Positions 33,764 to 45,647 of a DNA stretch of 64,000 nucleotides are shown here, one piece after another. Every line of letters begins with the position of its first letter. Position 1 is the first letter of the stretch. The position numbers and the translations under genes were made by a program. The stretch comes from Bisporella sp. PMI_857 (lineage: Eukaryota; Ascomycota; Leotiomycetes; Helotiales; Helotiaceae): contig JAJSPD010000088.1 in NCBI GenBank assembly GCA_021307315.1, positions 110,150 to 174,149 of the forward strand. Direction: 5' to 3'. Under the pieces are notes generated by a model. That model searched no databases. It was not told the DNA's origin and worked only from the letters and a program-made list of their open reading frames with translations.

Positions 33764-34191
33764 ATCTTCAAAGGTGGGACCTAGATGAAATCAGCATCGA
33801 TAGAGGAATCCACGAATGAGCTTCAGCTCACAGCCTCCTTTGACAGATATACCAGTCCTGCTGATAACGACAATCTTTTCACTCAAGCGCACGAGCTCCC
33901 TCAGCCGGGTGAAACCACCCACGGGCTGGTGGGCTCTGAAGCGATCCCCTCATCTTTCAGGACCTCTTTTTGGCCTGGTGCTTCTTGTTGATCGGCCCTT
34001 GAGTGACAGCCGTCCGTTTTGACGATTCCACATTATCGTTACTGGGCCGATCTACTCCACTGTCAGCAAAGACTCTACGATACTGTATCTGAACCTCATA
34101 CCTTGAGAATCCTCTTTAGGGTACACCTGCTTCTTCCATGACTCGGAGGCAGCGGCCAAATTGTCACAAGTCTTCCGAGTCTGTCGGTCCA
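33764..34191. other. Intergenic, no gene seen
   Basis: Overlapping short frames only. Confidence 0.3.
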
Positions 34192-34318
34192 AACGGTATT
34201 GCAATACTTTGTGATGATAGACGTTGTTGTTGTTATTCTCCTATCTAAGCGCTAGCTAGTCATACGCCCGGTAAATCATGTGATCTCACTAGTGCCTTAG
34301 TACCAACAAATTGATAAA
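34192..34318. repeat. LTR family A copy, no TSD
   Basis: 127 bp, nearly identical to the solo LTR at 2860-2986 (TGTCGGTCC...TACCAACA). The flanks GAGTC and AATTG do not match, so it probably arose by recombination between different elements. Confidence 0.75.
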
Positions 34319-34766
34319 ATCCCTTAGGAGGAAGAGTGAGCGCCCTCTTCTTTCCCCCCCCCTACTTCGTGGAAGGTGACTAACATTATGTAATCCAGCC
34401 CCCTCATATACGAAAAATCTCAACCTCATACTCTGCCACCATAGCCGGGTCGTCCCCATTCACGGCGGATGGAATACTCGGGGATATCAATACGAGCTTC
34501 GAATATTTATAATGCAGCTCAGACTGGAACCCTCTTATTGCATGAATCTTTATGGGGCAATGTTCGGTATGCAAGAAAGCCTCGCTACCCTGTCCCGCAG
34601 ATGAACACTATCATGTAATAGCGCATGAGAGGATTTCGGCGTCAGACCATGGAAAAGAGCATAACACTGCCTCATCTTCTTGATTATTCTAGAATGTGCC
34701 ATCCCTTTGGTCTGTGAACCGGCACGGCATAAGAACACCCTCCAGGTTCCGAAACACAGTGGGTAG
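34319..34766. other. Intergenic, no gene seen
   Basis: Short homopolymer runs and no supported frame. Confidence 0.3.
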
Positions 34767-35026
34767 TGTAACGACGCAAGGAATCACGGGCTAGAATAGA
34801 GGCATATGGGAGTGCGTACAATAGGCTGATAGTGATTGCCTTATAGGTCTACCTACGAAGGATACAAAAACATGAGGAACAACTGTAGAGAGTAGGAGCA
34901 GGCCTTTATATAGGCGACTCCGACTCTACTCCGTATCTGCTCTGAAACCCCTCATACCCTATTCATCAACCTCCTGATCCCGTGCCATGACCTCCGTGTC
35001 GCACCTTGGGCATACCGGTTGTTACA
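34767..35026 (-). repeat. LTR family C copy, minus orientation
   Basis: About 260 bp, TGTAACGACGCAAGG to GGTTGTTACA, reverse of the LTR at 53057-53306. An ACAGTGGGTAG 11-mer precedes it directly and recurs nine bases from the right side of the LTR, so the right junction has a few extra bases instead of a clean 5-bp duplication. Confidence 0.7.
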
Positions 35027-35452
35027 TTAACAGTGGGTAGGCTGACGATAAAAAAGGTATACAAGAGCGAAGGCAGCGGTCATAGCCGCATATTGGAGCA
35101 TTCCAAATCTCCGCATAAGGCACTTGAGAGCTTTAATGGGCGTTGCATGAATGGCTACAAGGTTGTAAGCAGGATTTAACTCTCAGCTCTGCCTAGCTAA
35201 GGACTAGCCTCAGACAAAGCAGATGATGTGCCTGCATTGCATTAGCCTGACTAAAGCAATTTGGAGGTGCGGAGGTGAGAATCACCGGAGCAATGGCCTG
35301 ATTCTACTAACATCCTTTCACTGTAGTCACAAGTATTTTCGACGAGGCAATGCCAATAGCGCATCGCCACAACTGTGGGAATATATAAAAAGTGCCAACC
35401 CTTTCGAGGAACTTCATCAGCACCCCTTATCACCATTGTTAAGTCGTGGAAA

Positions 35453-36502
35453 ATGCCTTCGGTCATATTCAAAGAATTAAATAAGAACCAATCCATGTGC
35501 TCCGCATGGCTGACGGACAAGGACAGGTGCTGCCAGATTCGTATTGCAGCTGAGGATCAGAAGAAAAGAGAGCAGCTGCTCAAATCAATCGTCCAAAAGA
35601 AAGTAGATGTCGAGCCGGCACCGGAAGAGCTTACGGCTCTATATTTCTGCAAAAGGTTTCATCGACCCACTGGAACACATCCTATTCAACCCAGCGACAG
35701 CAAGAAGATATTGCCGGCGATTCTTCCTCACTGCTCATGGGAGGATAAAGCGTCAGATGCAAGCCAATCCAATCCACCAAGAATCAGTTCGACTAAGGGA
35801 AGAAAACTTCCGCCTGAAAAACCACGCGCTGATTTGAATCGAACAGTAGTGTCTCAACTATTAGAAGAAGATTCTGATTTGACCACTTGTACCGAGAGTT
35901 CCCCAGAGCTTAGGCCCCGATCGGATCAAACGAAAGAATTCGAACTATCAGCGCCAATCCAGTCTCCTTCTACCAGCGAGGGCTCGGATTCTTCAACTGC
36001 TGGAATTGAGGAACAATTGATTTCACACGAAACAACATGTACAGCAACAGTAGTAGAGCCAACCGGAACTAAGGCCTCTACCTATCCTATACAAGAATCT
36101 CAGCAGCCCGCAACAGTAGTAGAGGAATCAATCACTATGCCGTTGGCATCCCTCCTCGAAGCACCTGGGCCGTCTGAAATTCCTGAGCTGCTGAAATCTC
36201 GACAAAGCCCTCGCATCACAGAGAAGGCTACTGCTGTACCGGTGACATCTTTTTTTCCAGCACCTCAGTTGTCAGAAGCTTGTCAGCAGCCAAAACTTCG
36301 ACGAAGTCCTCGCTTAGCAAAGCGGTCCACTGCGGCGGTGCGGCTGGCTATTGCGGCGCAGACGCGCAAAGCGCAGCAGCCAGAGCGCCGAGGAAATGGC
36401 CGCATTGAAAAGAGAACTTCTATAGCCGGAGCGCCCTCCAACGAGGGAAAGCGTAACTCTCGGAAAGGTACAGATCTACACCATCCTGTTGAGGACAGAT
36501 GA
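35453..36502 (+). CDS. Hypothetical protein, Ser/Thr-rich, basic tail
   Basis: Single frame of 349 residues from the first ATG. The first 95 residues look folded, with Cys residues in SMCSAWLTDKDRCCQIRIAA and TALYFCKRFHRP that could bind metal. The middle is Ser/Thr/Glu-rich and disordered, with two imperfect repeats (SRQSPRITEKATAVP and LRRSPRLAKRSTAA). The end is strongly basic and may bind nucleic acid. I do not recognise the family. It is intact. Confidence 0.55.
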   Translation: MPSVIFKELNKNQSMCSAWLTDKDRCCQIRIAAEDQKKREQLLKSIVQKKVDVEPAPEELTALYFCKRFHRPTGTHPIQPSDSKKILPAILPHCSWEDKASDASQSNPPRISSTKGRKLPPEKPRADLNRTVVSQLLEEDSDLTTCTESSPELRPRSDQTKEFELSAPIQSPSTSEGSDSSTAGIEEQLISHETTCTATVVEPTGTKASTYPIQESQQPATVVEESITMPLASLLEAPGPSEIPELLKSRQSPRITEKATAVPVTSFFPAPQLSEACQQPKLRRSPRLAKRSTAAVRLAIAAQTRKAQQPERRGNGRIEKRTSIAGAPSNEGKRNSRKGTDLHHPVEDR

Positions 36503-37340
36503 CAATCCCACAACCATCAAGGTGGAATCCTCTTTGAGCCGTGAGTGAGGATAAGAACACCCGGATAGAGTCTAGCTGAGCAATAAAAACGTTTGAGCTA
36601 CTTGCTTTGCGCTATATTTGATTTAAATATACCCTCACAAAATATGAAATCTTGTAATAATAAATGACGTTTGAAGAAAGCGGCTAGTCTTCCATTTTCA
36701 CGTGTGGGAAGTTTGTTGTTGATGTTGAAATAAGGTGTCGCAGGCCAGGCATCATCATGGTGAGCCTTAGAAAACAACCGTATTAGTAATCCAGCTCTGC
36801 CATGTAAATCCGTAGGCTGGGTGCTCCATACCTTAGACATGATCAATGAATACAACACTGCTGCTTCTCATATAAATAATTTGATCTTTCATCGTTTTAG
36901 CATGCAGTGTACAAAGTCAGAAAGAAAATATGAACGTAGTTGAATCGCGGATGATATTTTGGCGATTCATATTGATTGTAGTTAGTGATGTTTATGATAA
37001 TAGCATAACATATTTCACAAACATGCGGACCACCAACCGTGCGAACCACCCCAACCCACCACGCCATATTAAATTACTGGTATTATCATAATGCAAAGAA
37101 ATATTAATTTAAATACTAAAACACAAATATACGGTAGTATATGTATTAATCCTTCTTACAGGTTCTAGAATTGTGGCCGGTTTGTCGCAATTTCTGCACT
37201 GTCTTTGCTTTGTTTTGCCCCCGTCCCATTGGACCCTTCTCCCCATCCTCTCGTGTCGCATTTGCTCGTTTACCTCTTCCTGCTCTATTATATGCTGCCC
37301 TTCTTTACTGTGAGTCTTTTTCTATCCTGTAGACTCTTTA
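36503..37340. other. Intergenic, one doubtful small frame
   Basis: Mostly empty and AT-rich. A 78-codon minus-strand frame from an ATG near 36840 to 36598 has plausible composition (HGRAGLLIRLFSKAHHDDAW) but no domain or context. Confidence 0.25.
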
Positions 37341-37505
37341 GAGGCTGGTATAGTCTCGACTGTGGTGGGCTCCGACTACTAGAAGTAGGTGACTCCGTAA
37401 GTAAAGAATCCAGAGCAGTTCTCGGTACAGCACTTTACTTTGTACCGCCAGTCACGTGAGCCCCACTCGCTATACTGTGATCCCTCCTGCTGTCCTCTTT
37501 GTCAT
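37341..37505 (+). repeat. LTR family E fragment
   Basis: Matches the 3' half of the LTRs at 18227 and 19091: GCTGGTATAGTCTCGACTG, CTCCGACTACTAGAAGTA, CGCCAGTCACGTG and CCCTCCTGCTG. Both ends are truncated. Confidence 0.65.
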
Positions 37506-39304
37506 TTCGGAGATGAATATAGGGAATAGGCGGGCGCTGAACGGCAGGGATCCTGCTGTGCTAAACCTGAGTGGTTGAGATTGTTATCCACTGATTCCCC
37601 CATTTGAAAAGGACTTGGTGAACGAAGAATTCGATGAGCTTGAAGAGTTAACCTAGTAAGAAATATACTAACGCGAATGGGCATGTTCATCCCGGAAGGA
37701 ACATCGGTTGAGAACTTGTCTATCAATGGGATACGTCGTCCGGGCCGGGCCCAGCAACGTGACGGCTGTTTAAAACCCGGTTTTGGGTAGGGAATGAGGT
37801 CTTGAAGTCCCTATGGAAGCAATTCGGCCTAAGATGTCTTTTTTAAAACCAATCTTTGATCCCAAGGCGTTACAATTCTTCCTCATTACGTCGAGTTCTT
37901 TTCGCTATGCAGGACCAATTAAACTCTAGCCTAACAGACACATAACAACCAATGATGGAGCGAGTCATATACTGACCAAAGAAAGATGCGGCGGGTGCCT
38001 TGTCCTTTCTTATGTAACTTTCACTCTGACTTCCAAAATTGCATATCAATTCATTTGAGGTACTTCTGGAGCCAAACATCATACAATGGATTACCTCTCC
38101 TCCTAACATTTACCAAGAAGTTTTTTTTTTCAGCAACCGCAATGTAAATACATGGAATGCGACCATTGGAAGCGGTTCGACTATCATTCTGAGAGGTAGT
38201 CCTGAGATGCTCCAAGATGTATTAAAAGATAAAATGGAACTTGCATCTCGGCCCAGAGATGCCCTGCAAAGCGAGAGCGAGGCGACAGACTTATCGGAGA
38301 GACCATGCTTGCACCCTCATCTCGATGAAGATCGGCGCGTCATGCTACATATATGTTCTATGCATTATAAATTGTGAAGATCGCACATTACATATCGTGC
38401 TACAAATCTCCAGCCGCGAATGGTGCGGGTACATGAATGGTCTGGAGAGAGCTTGAAGGGCAGGATAGTTGACGGAAGCACATATCCAAAGGAAAATAAT
38501 GCTGGCAAGACAGGAAGTCTGCAGTCCGAAACATGCAGTCATCATGGAGGGGGGGGGGGCATTTCAGCTTTCTGTTGAGCTACGCAGGTTTGGCAATTTT
38601 CGAATCTTCTGATCTTAGGACCCTTCTTCACACCCAGAAGAGGTCGCTTGCGCTAAACTGATGATATTCCAATAACTTAGGCTCTCATCTAGTTCGAACA
38701 AGTGGTCAGCGTCAACTTAACCAATTGAGATACCAGAACGAGGTGGGAGAAGGTCTGTGAATTGCTGACGTGAAAGCTGGCTTGCGAAAATCGAAATTAC
38801 ACTAGATTTTTATCGTTCTGGACATAGCAGTTCCCCGCCGGAAGCTCAAAATACTTGGCATAGGTAGAAGATTATCCGCTTGTAAGCGTAGTAGATTTGG
38901 TTTGCTTGCTGCTGGAACTTCGGGAGTAGTGGAACGGTCTCCTACCAAACTACCTCTAAGTACCGAAATTACAGACTTCAAACGACTGTCCAGTATGGCG
39001 CATTCTGTTGAAAAGCGCCAGAAAGCTATATCAGGACGACACGTTGCAATGAAAGTCAGCAGTGCAGGAGCGGCGTTAGGCAGACTGCAATGTTATGGAC
39101 TAAGCAGGCAGTGGACATCCTGGTTACCGACGAACCCGGGGCGGAGACTGGCGCCAATTCGCTCCTATAGAGAACTTATAATCAATCAACTAAAATTGAT
39201 CGTCGATGCTGACATTCAGTCGAGGGTGGGGTACGGTCAGAAGATAAAGTGTAGGCTTTTGCTCAGACGCGGAGGGAGATTGGCATCTTTTCCTGCTATC
39301 AAAT
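37506..39304. other. Intergenic, no gene seen
   Basis: Open stretches at 38039-38377 and 38902-39390 have no start context, domain or splice sites I can support. A run of G lies near 38550. Confidence 0.3.
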
Positions 39305-40556
39305 ATGACAACAATCTACGATTTTTACAAAGAACAGGCTGTCTTCCTAACTGGAGCGACCGGTGGTTTAGGCGGCTGCCTCCTGTATAAGCTCTCCATC
39401 GTGCTTGATGTACAGAGGCTGTACGTCCTAATTCGTGGATCTGAGAGCACAGCACTCGGCCGATGGAAATACACCATGCCTCAACAGTGCCAATACATTG
39501 AAGATCGGATAAGAGCTGGAAAGATTATCCTTGTTCCGGGGGACATGACAAAGGAGCGATTTGGCATCACCATTGAAACTCTATGCAAAATTGAGCAAGA
39601 AGTCACGATAATTATCCATGCGGCTGCGAACATCAGCTTTCGAGCTCCTCTGCAAAGAGTCGTTTTAGATAACTGCTACCCGCACTTCGATTGGCGGATT
39701 GGGCTATGAAGATGACTCGACTTCGGCATTTTGTCCAAGTCTCCAGTGCATATGCGAACTCCTTCCTCCCTGACGGCCCAGTGGAAGAGAAGATCTACTA
39801 TCTGTCTAATCACGACGATGCAGAGGGGAACTCGAGGAGATTTTTCAGACTGGCACAACGAGGCACCTGAAGCGCTTCCCTTGGGCTTACGCATACTCAA
39901 AGCAGATAATGGAGCGGCTTATTATGGCACGGTTTCCAGACCTGCCAATTCTCCTCTTGCGACCTACAAGCATCGGACCTGCTATTGCTCAGCCCTACGA
40001 GATGTATGGCCCGCAAGGATCATGCCCCATCTCCACACTGTATGCCCGCTTAATGCGGCCCACGAGAGGAAAGAGCATCTGGTATGCGCCGGGCCATGGT
40101 GCTAACATCCTCGATGAGATTCCAGTGGATTTAGTTGCGAACATTTTGCTTCAACACGTTCATTTAGGTACTCATGGGGTGGTTCACGCGTCTTCGTCGT
40201 ATTACATCCCAAAAACGTTGAAGTGGATGCTGGAACAGCCGTTCAAGCACCTCCCTGCTCAACGGGCTGCGAGGATGGCAACGCCAATATTCACTCAGGA
40301 CCAGAGAGTGGTGCAATGCAAGGAGGCAGAATTCTACCAAATTTGTTCTCGGGCCTGGGAATTTAATGCTCCTTCATCACGCTGTGTGAGAAGCCTTAAC
40401 GGACCGTTGATGTTCGGCTTAAATGACCACGATATCGATCGTTTTACCGAACGCAGGGTAAGGTCTATTTTCAGAGACACATTTGGTAGAGAAGAGTGCT
40501 CTACGCACATGGCAGAGAGTACCCGTCATCAGGCACCGGCGGCGGCCAGGCTATAA
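39305..40556 (+). pseudogene. Fatty acyl-CoA reductase-like, two frameshifts
   Basis: ATG at 39305. The Rossmann nucleotide-binding motif is VFLTGATGGLGG (residues about 13-24), followed by LVPGDMTKERFGI and IIIHAAANISFRAPL, all typical of the male-sterility/FAR NAD-binding domain. The catalytic YxxxK lies in WAYAYSKQIMERL, followed by ILLLRPTSIGPA. The reading needs two one-base corrections, near 39688 and near 39830; between them the frame encodes RHFVQVSSAYANSFLPDGPV. After 39870 it is open to a C-terminal helical part ending 40556. The family reduces acyl-CoA or a carrier-bound acyl chain with NADPH. Probably non-functional here. Confidence 0.75.
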
Positions 40557-41079
40557 TGATCCATCGCTAAGTGCTGAAAAAATTGTGGAACCCAGTTTAT
40601 GGGATTAGTTGCTTAGTAAATTGAGATCAATATTTGTAGATTACGTAGCTGGACGTCAGCTATCTTTCTGTTCAACCGCACGCCGATTTTGTGATATGGA
40701 GTTGATCCGCTTGAAGTAATGGGAGGCTACAATTGTCGATGATAAGGATTGCCATCTCTAGGGAGGCGCTGTATTATCCGTACCAGTTAAATAAGTGGGA
40801 TCTATTTGAACAGTTAGAGTGGATGATCTCTTCAGATAAATGTAAAATATCTCGGCGCTGGTGGTCTGATCAAGCTGATCGATTCCAATTTCTGTATTAC
40901 AAGGTTCTACTTTCAAAGACGAGAATCGAGGGTGTAGAACATGCATCCAATCAATAACCTGTGCTAAGCTCCACGAACTGACGTCGCTGAGTAACACGCA
41001 CCTCATAGCTAATTAGAGTCAAGGACTCTGATGCCGTAGAAGATATGGTGAGTAAAGGCAAATTGTTAAGCCGGCTGTA
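40557..41079. other. Intergenic, no gene seen
   Basis: No supported frame. Confidence 0.3.
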
Positions 41080-41470
41080 CCGGCTTCTTTTCATCGATAA
41101 TGTACGGAAGGATGACACTTGGGTTAAGACACACTTTGATAGGGGAACGTTGTACGGAGAGCAGTGGTATCCAATAAGGGTTGACAGGGCATGTCATGAG
41201 GTGGCGTTGGATGAGATGGATTGCTAATTTTCAGTCAACCGAACAGGGCAAAGGTTCACAAGATGCGATAGCCTAGGACGTGTCGATTGACAAGGGGTAT
41301 CGCTCGATGGTGGTATGTATATTGGACACGAAGGAGGAGGTTGATAGGCTTGTTGCGAAGATGACGGTTACTATGGCAAACGGAGAGTGCGCATATCCTC
41401 GTCTGTTTGTTATAGGCTGTCAACCTACACGCTGCTATGGTTGCCATCTTGGCGGCCATTTACACACTAC
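41080..41470 (+). mobile_element. Tad-like LINE ORF1 fragment (third copy)
   Basis: Diverged copy of the ORF1 RNA-binding and first zinc-knuckle region (RKDDTWVKTHFDRGTLYGEQ, then CYGCHLGGHLH). It has several substitutions, many of C-to-T type, and a short deletion at its start. It keeps the same TTTTC length at the position where the other copies change frame. It is cut off at 41471 by LTR family D. Confidence 0.75.
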
Positions 41471-41860
41471 TGTCGGAACACCCGGGCTGTAGTAATTGCT
41501 TATGCTTTAACCTGAGGGCACGCACGCATGTGTTTCATGCGTAATGCTCCTTGAGGTTGGTGGATAAGTTTTCATTGTTGGTTCTTCGATGGCTGATTGT
41601 TCTAAGCTCTCGTTCTACGGAGTTGAGTAGGATCGAGGTCCTACTGTCAGGAATCGGCTTACGTGAGTAGGCCAAGGAGCTAGAAATCACTTCCCCTCAT
41701 TTACGGCTCAGAACTGTAGACAATATCATAATCTGTAACGCTCTTACAAGCCTGTATAATCTATCGCCGTGATACCTCACAGATCCTCTAATAGATCCCT
41801 GCCTAATAGAACACATTTCTGACACCTACTGATTCAGGTGTTAGTCACATGATCATAACT
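41471..41860 (+). repeat. LTR family D copy, 3' end unclear
   Basis: Starts TGTCGGAACACCCGGGCTG directly after the LINE fragment. It matches the sequence at 52181-52437 over AGGGCACGCACGCAT, GTTGAGTAGGATCGAG and GTTAGTCACATGATCATAAC. About 150 bp in the middle are absent from the other copy. Confidence 0.55.
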
Positions 41861-42729
41861 GCCATGCCAGGCGCAATATGCCATCTAGCCAGACGGCTAT
41901 GTGGCAACCCCTCGACTAGCCAGCTCTCATATCCACAGCCACATCATGGCAAAGACCTGCTCCTGCACTCACCAAAGAGAGCAAAATTGTGACGATGCGG
42001 CTGCGGGCAGCGGTAGCTCGTATCTCGACCCATGCAACACGATCCCGGCGAACTTGTCACCAAGAAATGGTTAAGCGGAAAGCAAGGATGTCAGTTTCAA
42101 CGTCCTTGTGCAGCGAGACTTTTTCAGCAGCGGCGAAGGGTGCCTTGTGAGCTTGTGGATTCATCGGGCCATAAGGGGGAACAGCAGATCACAACACTGC
42201 AGGGCCGTGTGTTGCGGCTAGAAGCACCAGAAAAGGAACAGGTCAAGAACCAGTTCATTTGAGCACCAGCGCCTGCAACAGAAAATTTGCGTGGCGTTGT
42301 CACGCGGTCGGAACCACAACACCTCTTCCCCTAATAGCTGCACCACGTAAGGATCCGCGATATTGTAGTGCATTGTGTGAATAGGATATTTTGGAACAAG
42401 TTCCGAAAGGTTGCTCGACGGCGTAGGCTACGAGAGAAGCATGCAAGACTTGGTGGATGTGTCTTGCCACAGGTGATTAAGCGCGATCATTCGAAAATGC
42501 TTGAAAGCACCCTAGCTGATGGCTGCTAAGAATCGCTGTTAGCAATAGAGCTCGCTGGCTGCGCCTCAATCTTAAAATTATATATGGTTCCGTTGCCCCG
42601 CCTTCCAACCTCATTCTTCACCATTCATTTCTTAAAGAGCGCTCTTTCCCTACCTTACACCCACCGCGAATACAATAACTCATGATTATCACCACGCCTG
42701 GAGCATGTAACGTCATATCCTAGAGCGCA
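41861..42729. other. Intergenic, no gene seen
   Basis: A 76-codon frame at 42032-42262 lacks support. A TATA-like box and CT-rich sequence near 42580-42650 precede the next broken gene. Confidence 0.3.
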
Positions 42730-43522
42730 ATGGCTGCCCATAGCAGCAAAATCATTTTCCACACTGATTCGCCTGAATACCTTTGCAAATTGATACCAAA
42801 AGGTACCATACGAATGGCGAATCTACAGAGTCCGGGTACGCTTTTACGCTACGAGATAGAAGTCTTCTTCAAGTCAATTCGATCCACCAGAAGGTCGTCT
42901 TCGGTGTTGATGTTCTCGATAAACTCTCTTGGCTCGGGCCTATTATTGTACCAACACTACCTGGAGCACCTGAGCTTAATATCAACTTGGACCTCGTCCC
43001 TACGTCAGTGCTGCCAGCAATTCAGAATATTATTGGCAATGCTGGCTGCATCGAATATCATCAGCTTGACAGTTCCGATCGGGTTTGCCATATTTCACCT
43101 GGGGAGGTGACAGGCAATATAGAGGCTCATCTTCAATCACCAACGAATACGTCGACAATCATCAACGTTCTTCGTCAAATCCGCGGGAAGGGCATAACGC
43201 AGACAAGGGTGTATGGCTTTTTGACGAACAACTCGTCGCAGCGACTGAGTTCCTAGAGGCGCTGAAAGTTTGGGCTAGCCCAGAAGCTTACCGGCAAGGC
43301 TTTGAAAATAATGCGGAACAGAGGCAGTAACACAAAACCTTGACGAGTTCTGCCGGTTTTGCGGTCTGGGTTGTAGTGAAGGGAATGCGCAATCAGGAAC
43401 AGCAGAGAAAGAATAGAGAGCAAGTGAAGAAATTGGAGAAACAGAAGGCTACCGAAAGGGTCTTTAGGTACTTATCTCAAGGAGTATTCCTAAAGGTGAG
43501 AGCTGAATTGAACGAAGGCTAG
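42730..43522 (+). pseudogene. Hypothetical gene broken by frameshifts
   Basis: ATG 42730 opens MAAHSSKIIFHTDSPEYL. A one-base loss near 42781 moves the coding sense to the frame open to 43256 (HQKVVFGVDVLDKLSWLGPI, VLPAIQNIIGNAG). Another change near 43205 moves it to DEQLVAATEFLEALKVWASP, and a helical basic piece follows to 43522 (NREQVKKLEKQKATERVF). The pieces abut in order, so they are one decayed gene. The family is not recognised. Confidence 0.45.
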
Positions 43523-44040
43523 ATATGTTTCGAATAGAAAGTTGTACTGTAACGGGCGATCCTTTGTGTATAAGGGACTCAACGAGAATCACTATAAATT
43601 TACCGCTTGCTTGATAGTTCATCAACGTGTCTTCATCCTGCTTGCCTTCGAGGTTCGCCTGAGAAATAAACTGTGCATTTGAAAGAGCCTGAAAGGTTAG
43701 AGAGAAGTGAATCGAAGAGAGCGCAGCAGTGGGACTTTAATCCAGCTTGGCAAAATGAGTCGAAAATTTGAAACATTTTCGGTGGAGATATAGTCCATCC
43801 TTGGACTTTGGTTCAAAGAGTTAATCCGTTTCCGTGGTGTATTTTTTTTATTTTAATACATATATATATGCGTGTTTCGAGGAGTCCCTTCAGCATAATA
43901 TTCTTGTTACTGTAAGTTTATTAAATTGAGGCGGGAATGTTGCAAGGAAGAGGCTGATACTATTGCAAGCCGATACTAAAAGTAGGAAAACTCTTATGTC
44001 GGAGTTCGGTTTAGCGTTTCTGAATTCGCACACTTATTAC
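43523..44040. other. Intergenic, no gene seen
   Basis: No supported frame. Confidence 0.3.
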
Positions 44041-44272
44041 TGTTGGTATCACTCTCTGTGATACCTTTTCGTATTGGTGACTTGCAATAGCTTAAGTCGG
44101 TTACCCACGGGGCACGTAGCACCGCGATCTCAGCGCAGTGCTATATATACTCGTTGTAGGTGGTTGACTTGTTCTTTTTTTTGTTCTAAGTTACATCCTA
44201 CGAGCGAGAACTTAAATACATTCAGGTGGTGGCCTGTGCGTCATAAGGCATTCACATGACTTTGTACCAACA
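44041..44272 (+). repeat. Solo LTR, family G, TSD ATTAC
   Basis: 232 bp, TGTTGGTATCACTC to TTGTACCAACA, flanked by ATTAC on both sides (44036-44040, 44273-44277). Third copy of the family at 14736 and 27965, all in the same orientation. Confidence 0.9.
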
Positions 44273-45121
44273 ATTACAATGATTAAATTACTAACTTCAA
44301 AGAACAGAGCTGTTCTCCGAATGCTTTATGAGCTTGAATGAAGTCCCCCCTATCAATCATATGATTCTTGGCACCAACCTATTATGCTCTCATTTGATTA
44401 CATCACATCGCATATAAGTGCTGGCCATGTCAAGCGTTCTGAATAGAGAAGATGGCGTCGATCGCCGGACTTATGAAGATCAGTGGGGATATTGTCCCAA
44501 AAAACGTAAAAATTGTGGTTTCCACATTTCAAATCCTTCTAGACGCATCATCACATAGATTTGTTCTAATAGATCGCGTAGCACTAATTGTATTTGTTGA
44601 AGATTGGTAGATGTTTTTCTTTTTTTTTTGAGGGATTATTGCTAATTTTGAAAGCGCATAATGTGTGACGAAGCATCCTGGAGCGATGATAATTCAGTTC
44701 CATGCATTCTCTTCAGAATTCATCTCACGAACGGAAGGGGATTGAATGTGCTGCACATCCTCGCGCTTACGGTGGACCCAGTTATGAGACCTGACTCTCT
44801 GTCTTTATAAAGCCCCGAGCTGAGATAAGGCTGCAAGTTTAATTGTCGGTTTCGACACGAGATTAAGCAAAAGCGAAACACGGAAAAGTTGATTACATTC
44901 CTTCGGGAAGTATCAGGATAAGCCAGAATGCATAGTCTCAAGATCAGACGAAAAGTGTTCATGGACAAGTTTGGAGATCCATCTTGTATCTAGAACAAAT
45001 ACATACCTTGACTCAATCCCTCACAGTTTGGTCAAGATGGTCGATATGAACAATACAGACAATAACGTAAGTCGTGGCGTAACGCGGCACTTTTTACGGC
45101 AGCACCATACAATTATATTAA
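44273..45121. other. Intergenic, no gene seen
   Basis: No supported frame on either strand. Confidence 0.3.
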
Positions 45122-45400
45122 TTACTCAACATCAACTACAATACAGTCCTCAATTTCACTCTCTGATTTATCTCTAGCTTTTTCCTCAATATCCTTCTTA
45201 TTTTCAGTTTCGTACAAACGACCTTTGCCTTTGGTTTTCACTTTTTTCTTTGCTCGATTTTTTGTGTCTAATTCAGCTTCTACTACTGCTTTGTGTAATT
45301 CTAGCGTAGAAATATAAAATTGACCTTTCAAAATGACTCTTTTTCTTTTTGTACGAGTCGCACGCTTTTTTATAATTAATCGAAAGTTATTTGCATCGTG
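45122..45400 (-). pseudogene. Transposase C-terminal remnant, possible
   Basis: Minus-strand frame ending at 45122, basic then acidic (RTKRKRVILKGQFYISTLEL, HKAVVEAELDTKNRAKKK). This charge pattern is typical of the C-terminal tail of fungal pogo-like transposases. It lies on the same strand as the interrupted pogo remnant whose N-terminus starts at 51038, and may be its other end after a deletion. Confidence 0.35.
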
Positions 45401-45444
45401 TTAGTAGACAATACTTTTTGCGCGAAGTTGTTTTGTTTGAAATG

Positions 45445-45647
45445 TGTAAGGTGCTGGAGTAGTGTGGCACAAGTCAACTGCAATTCTGATACAAGACTAA
45501 TCTCTACCCTCTCTACTACGTCCCGAGTCCCCTACTTATACCCTCCGTACCCCTGGCGGCTCCCCACGTGCCCATACATGCCCAGCATCATGGCTCTTAC
45601 CGAGCCGCTCCTTGCCCCTTTAGCACATGACATCCTGGCACCTGACA
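45445..45647 (+). repeat. LTR family B copy, no TSD
   Basis: 203 bp, TGTAAGGTGCTGGAG to GGCACCTGACA, matching 11129-11329. The flanks AAATG and CGTAT differ. On its right it abuts the helix-turn-helix coding part of a pogo transposase, which does not continue on its left, so a deletion or recombination occurred at this LTR. Confidence 0.7.

Noticed and set aside
37205..37459. 84-codon frame
   Set aside because: Lies over an LTR family E fragment.
38902..39390. 162-codon frame before the acyl-CoA reductase
   Set aside because: It overlaps the reductase start in another frame and has no recognisable domain; random-like composition.
42032..42262. 76-codon frame with Cys residues, considered as a zinc-cluster regulator
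   Set aside because: Cys spacing does not fit the Zn2Cys6 pattern and no further exons were found.
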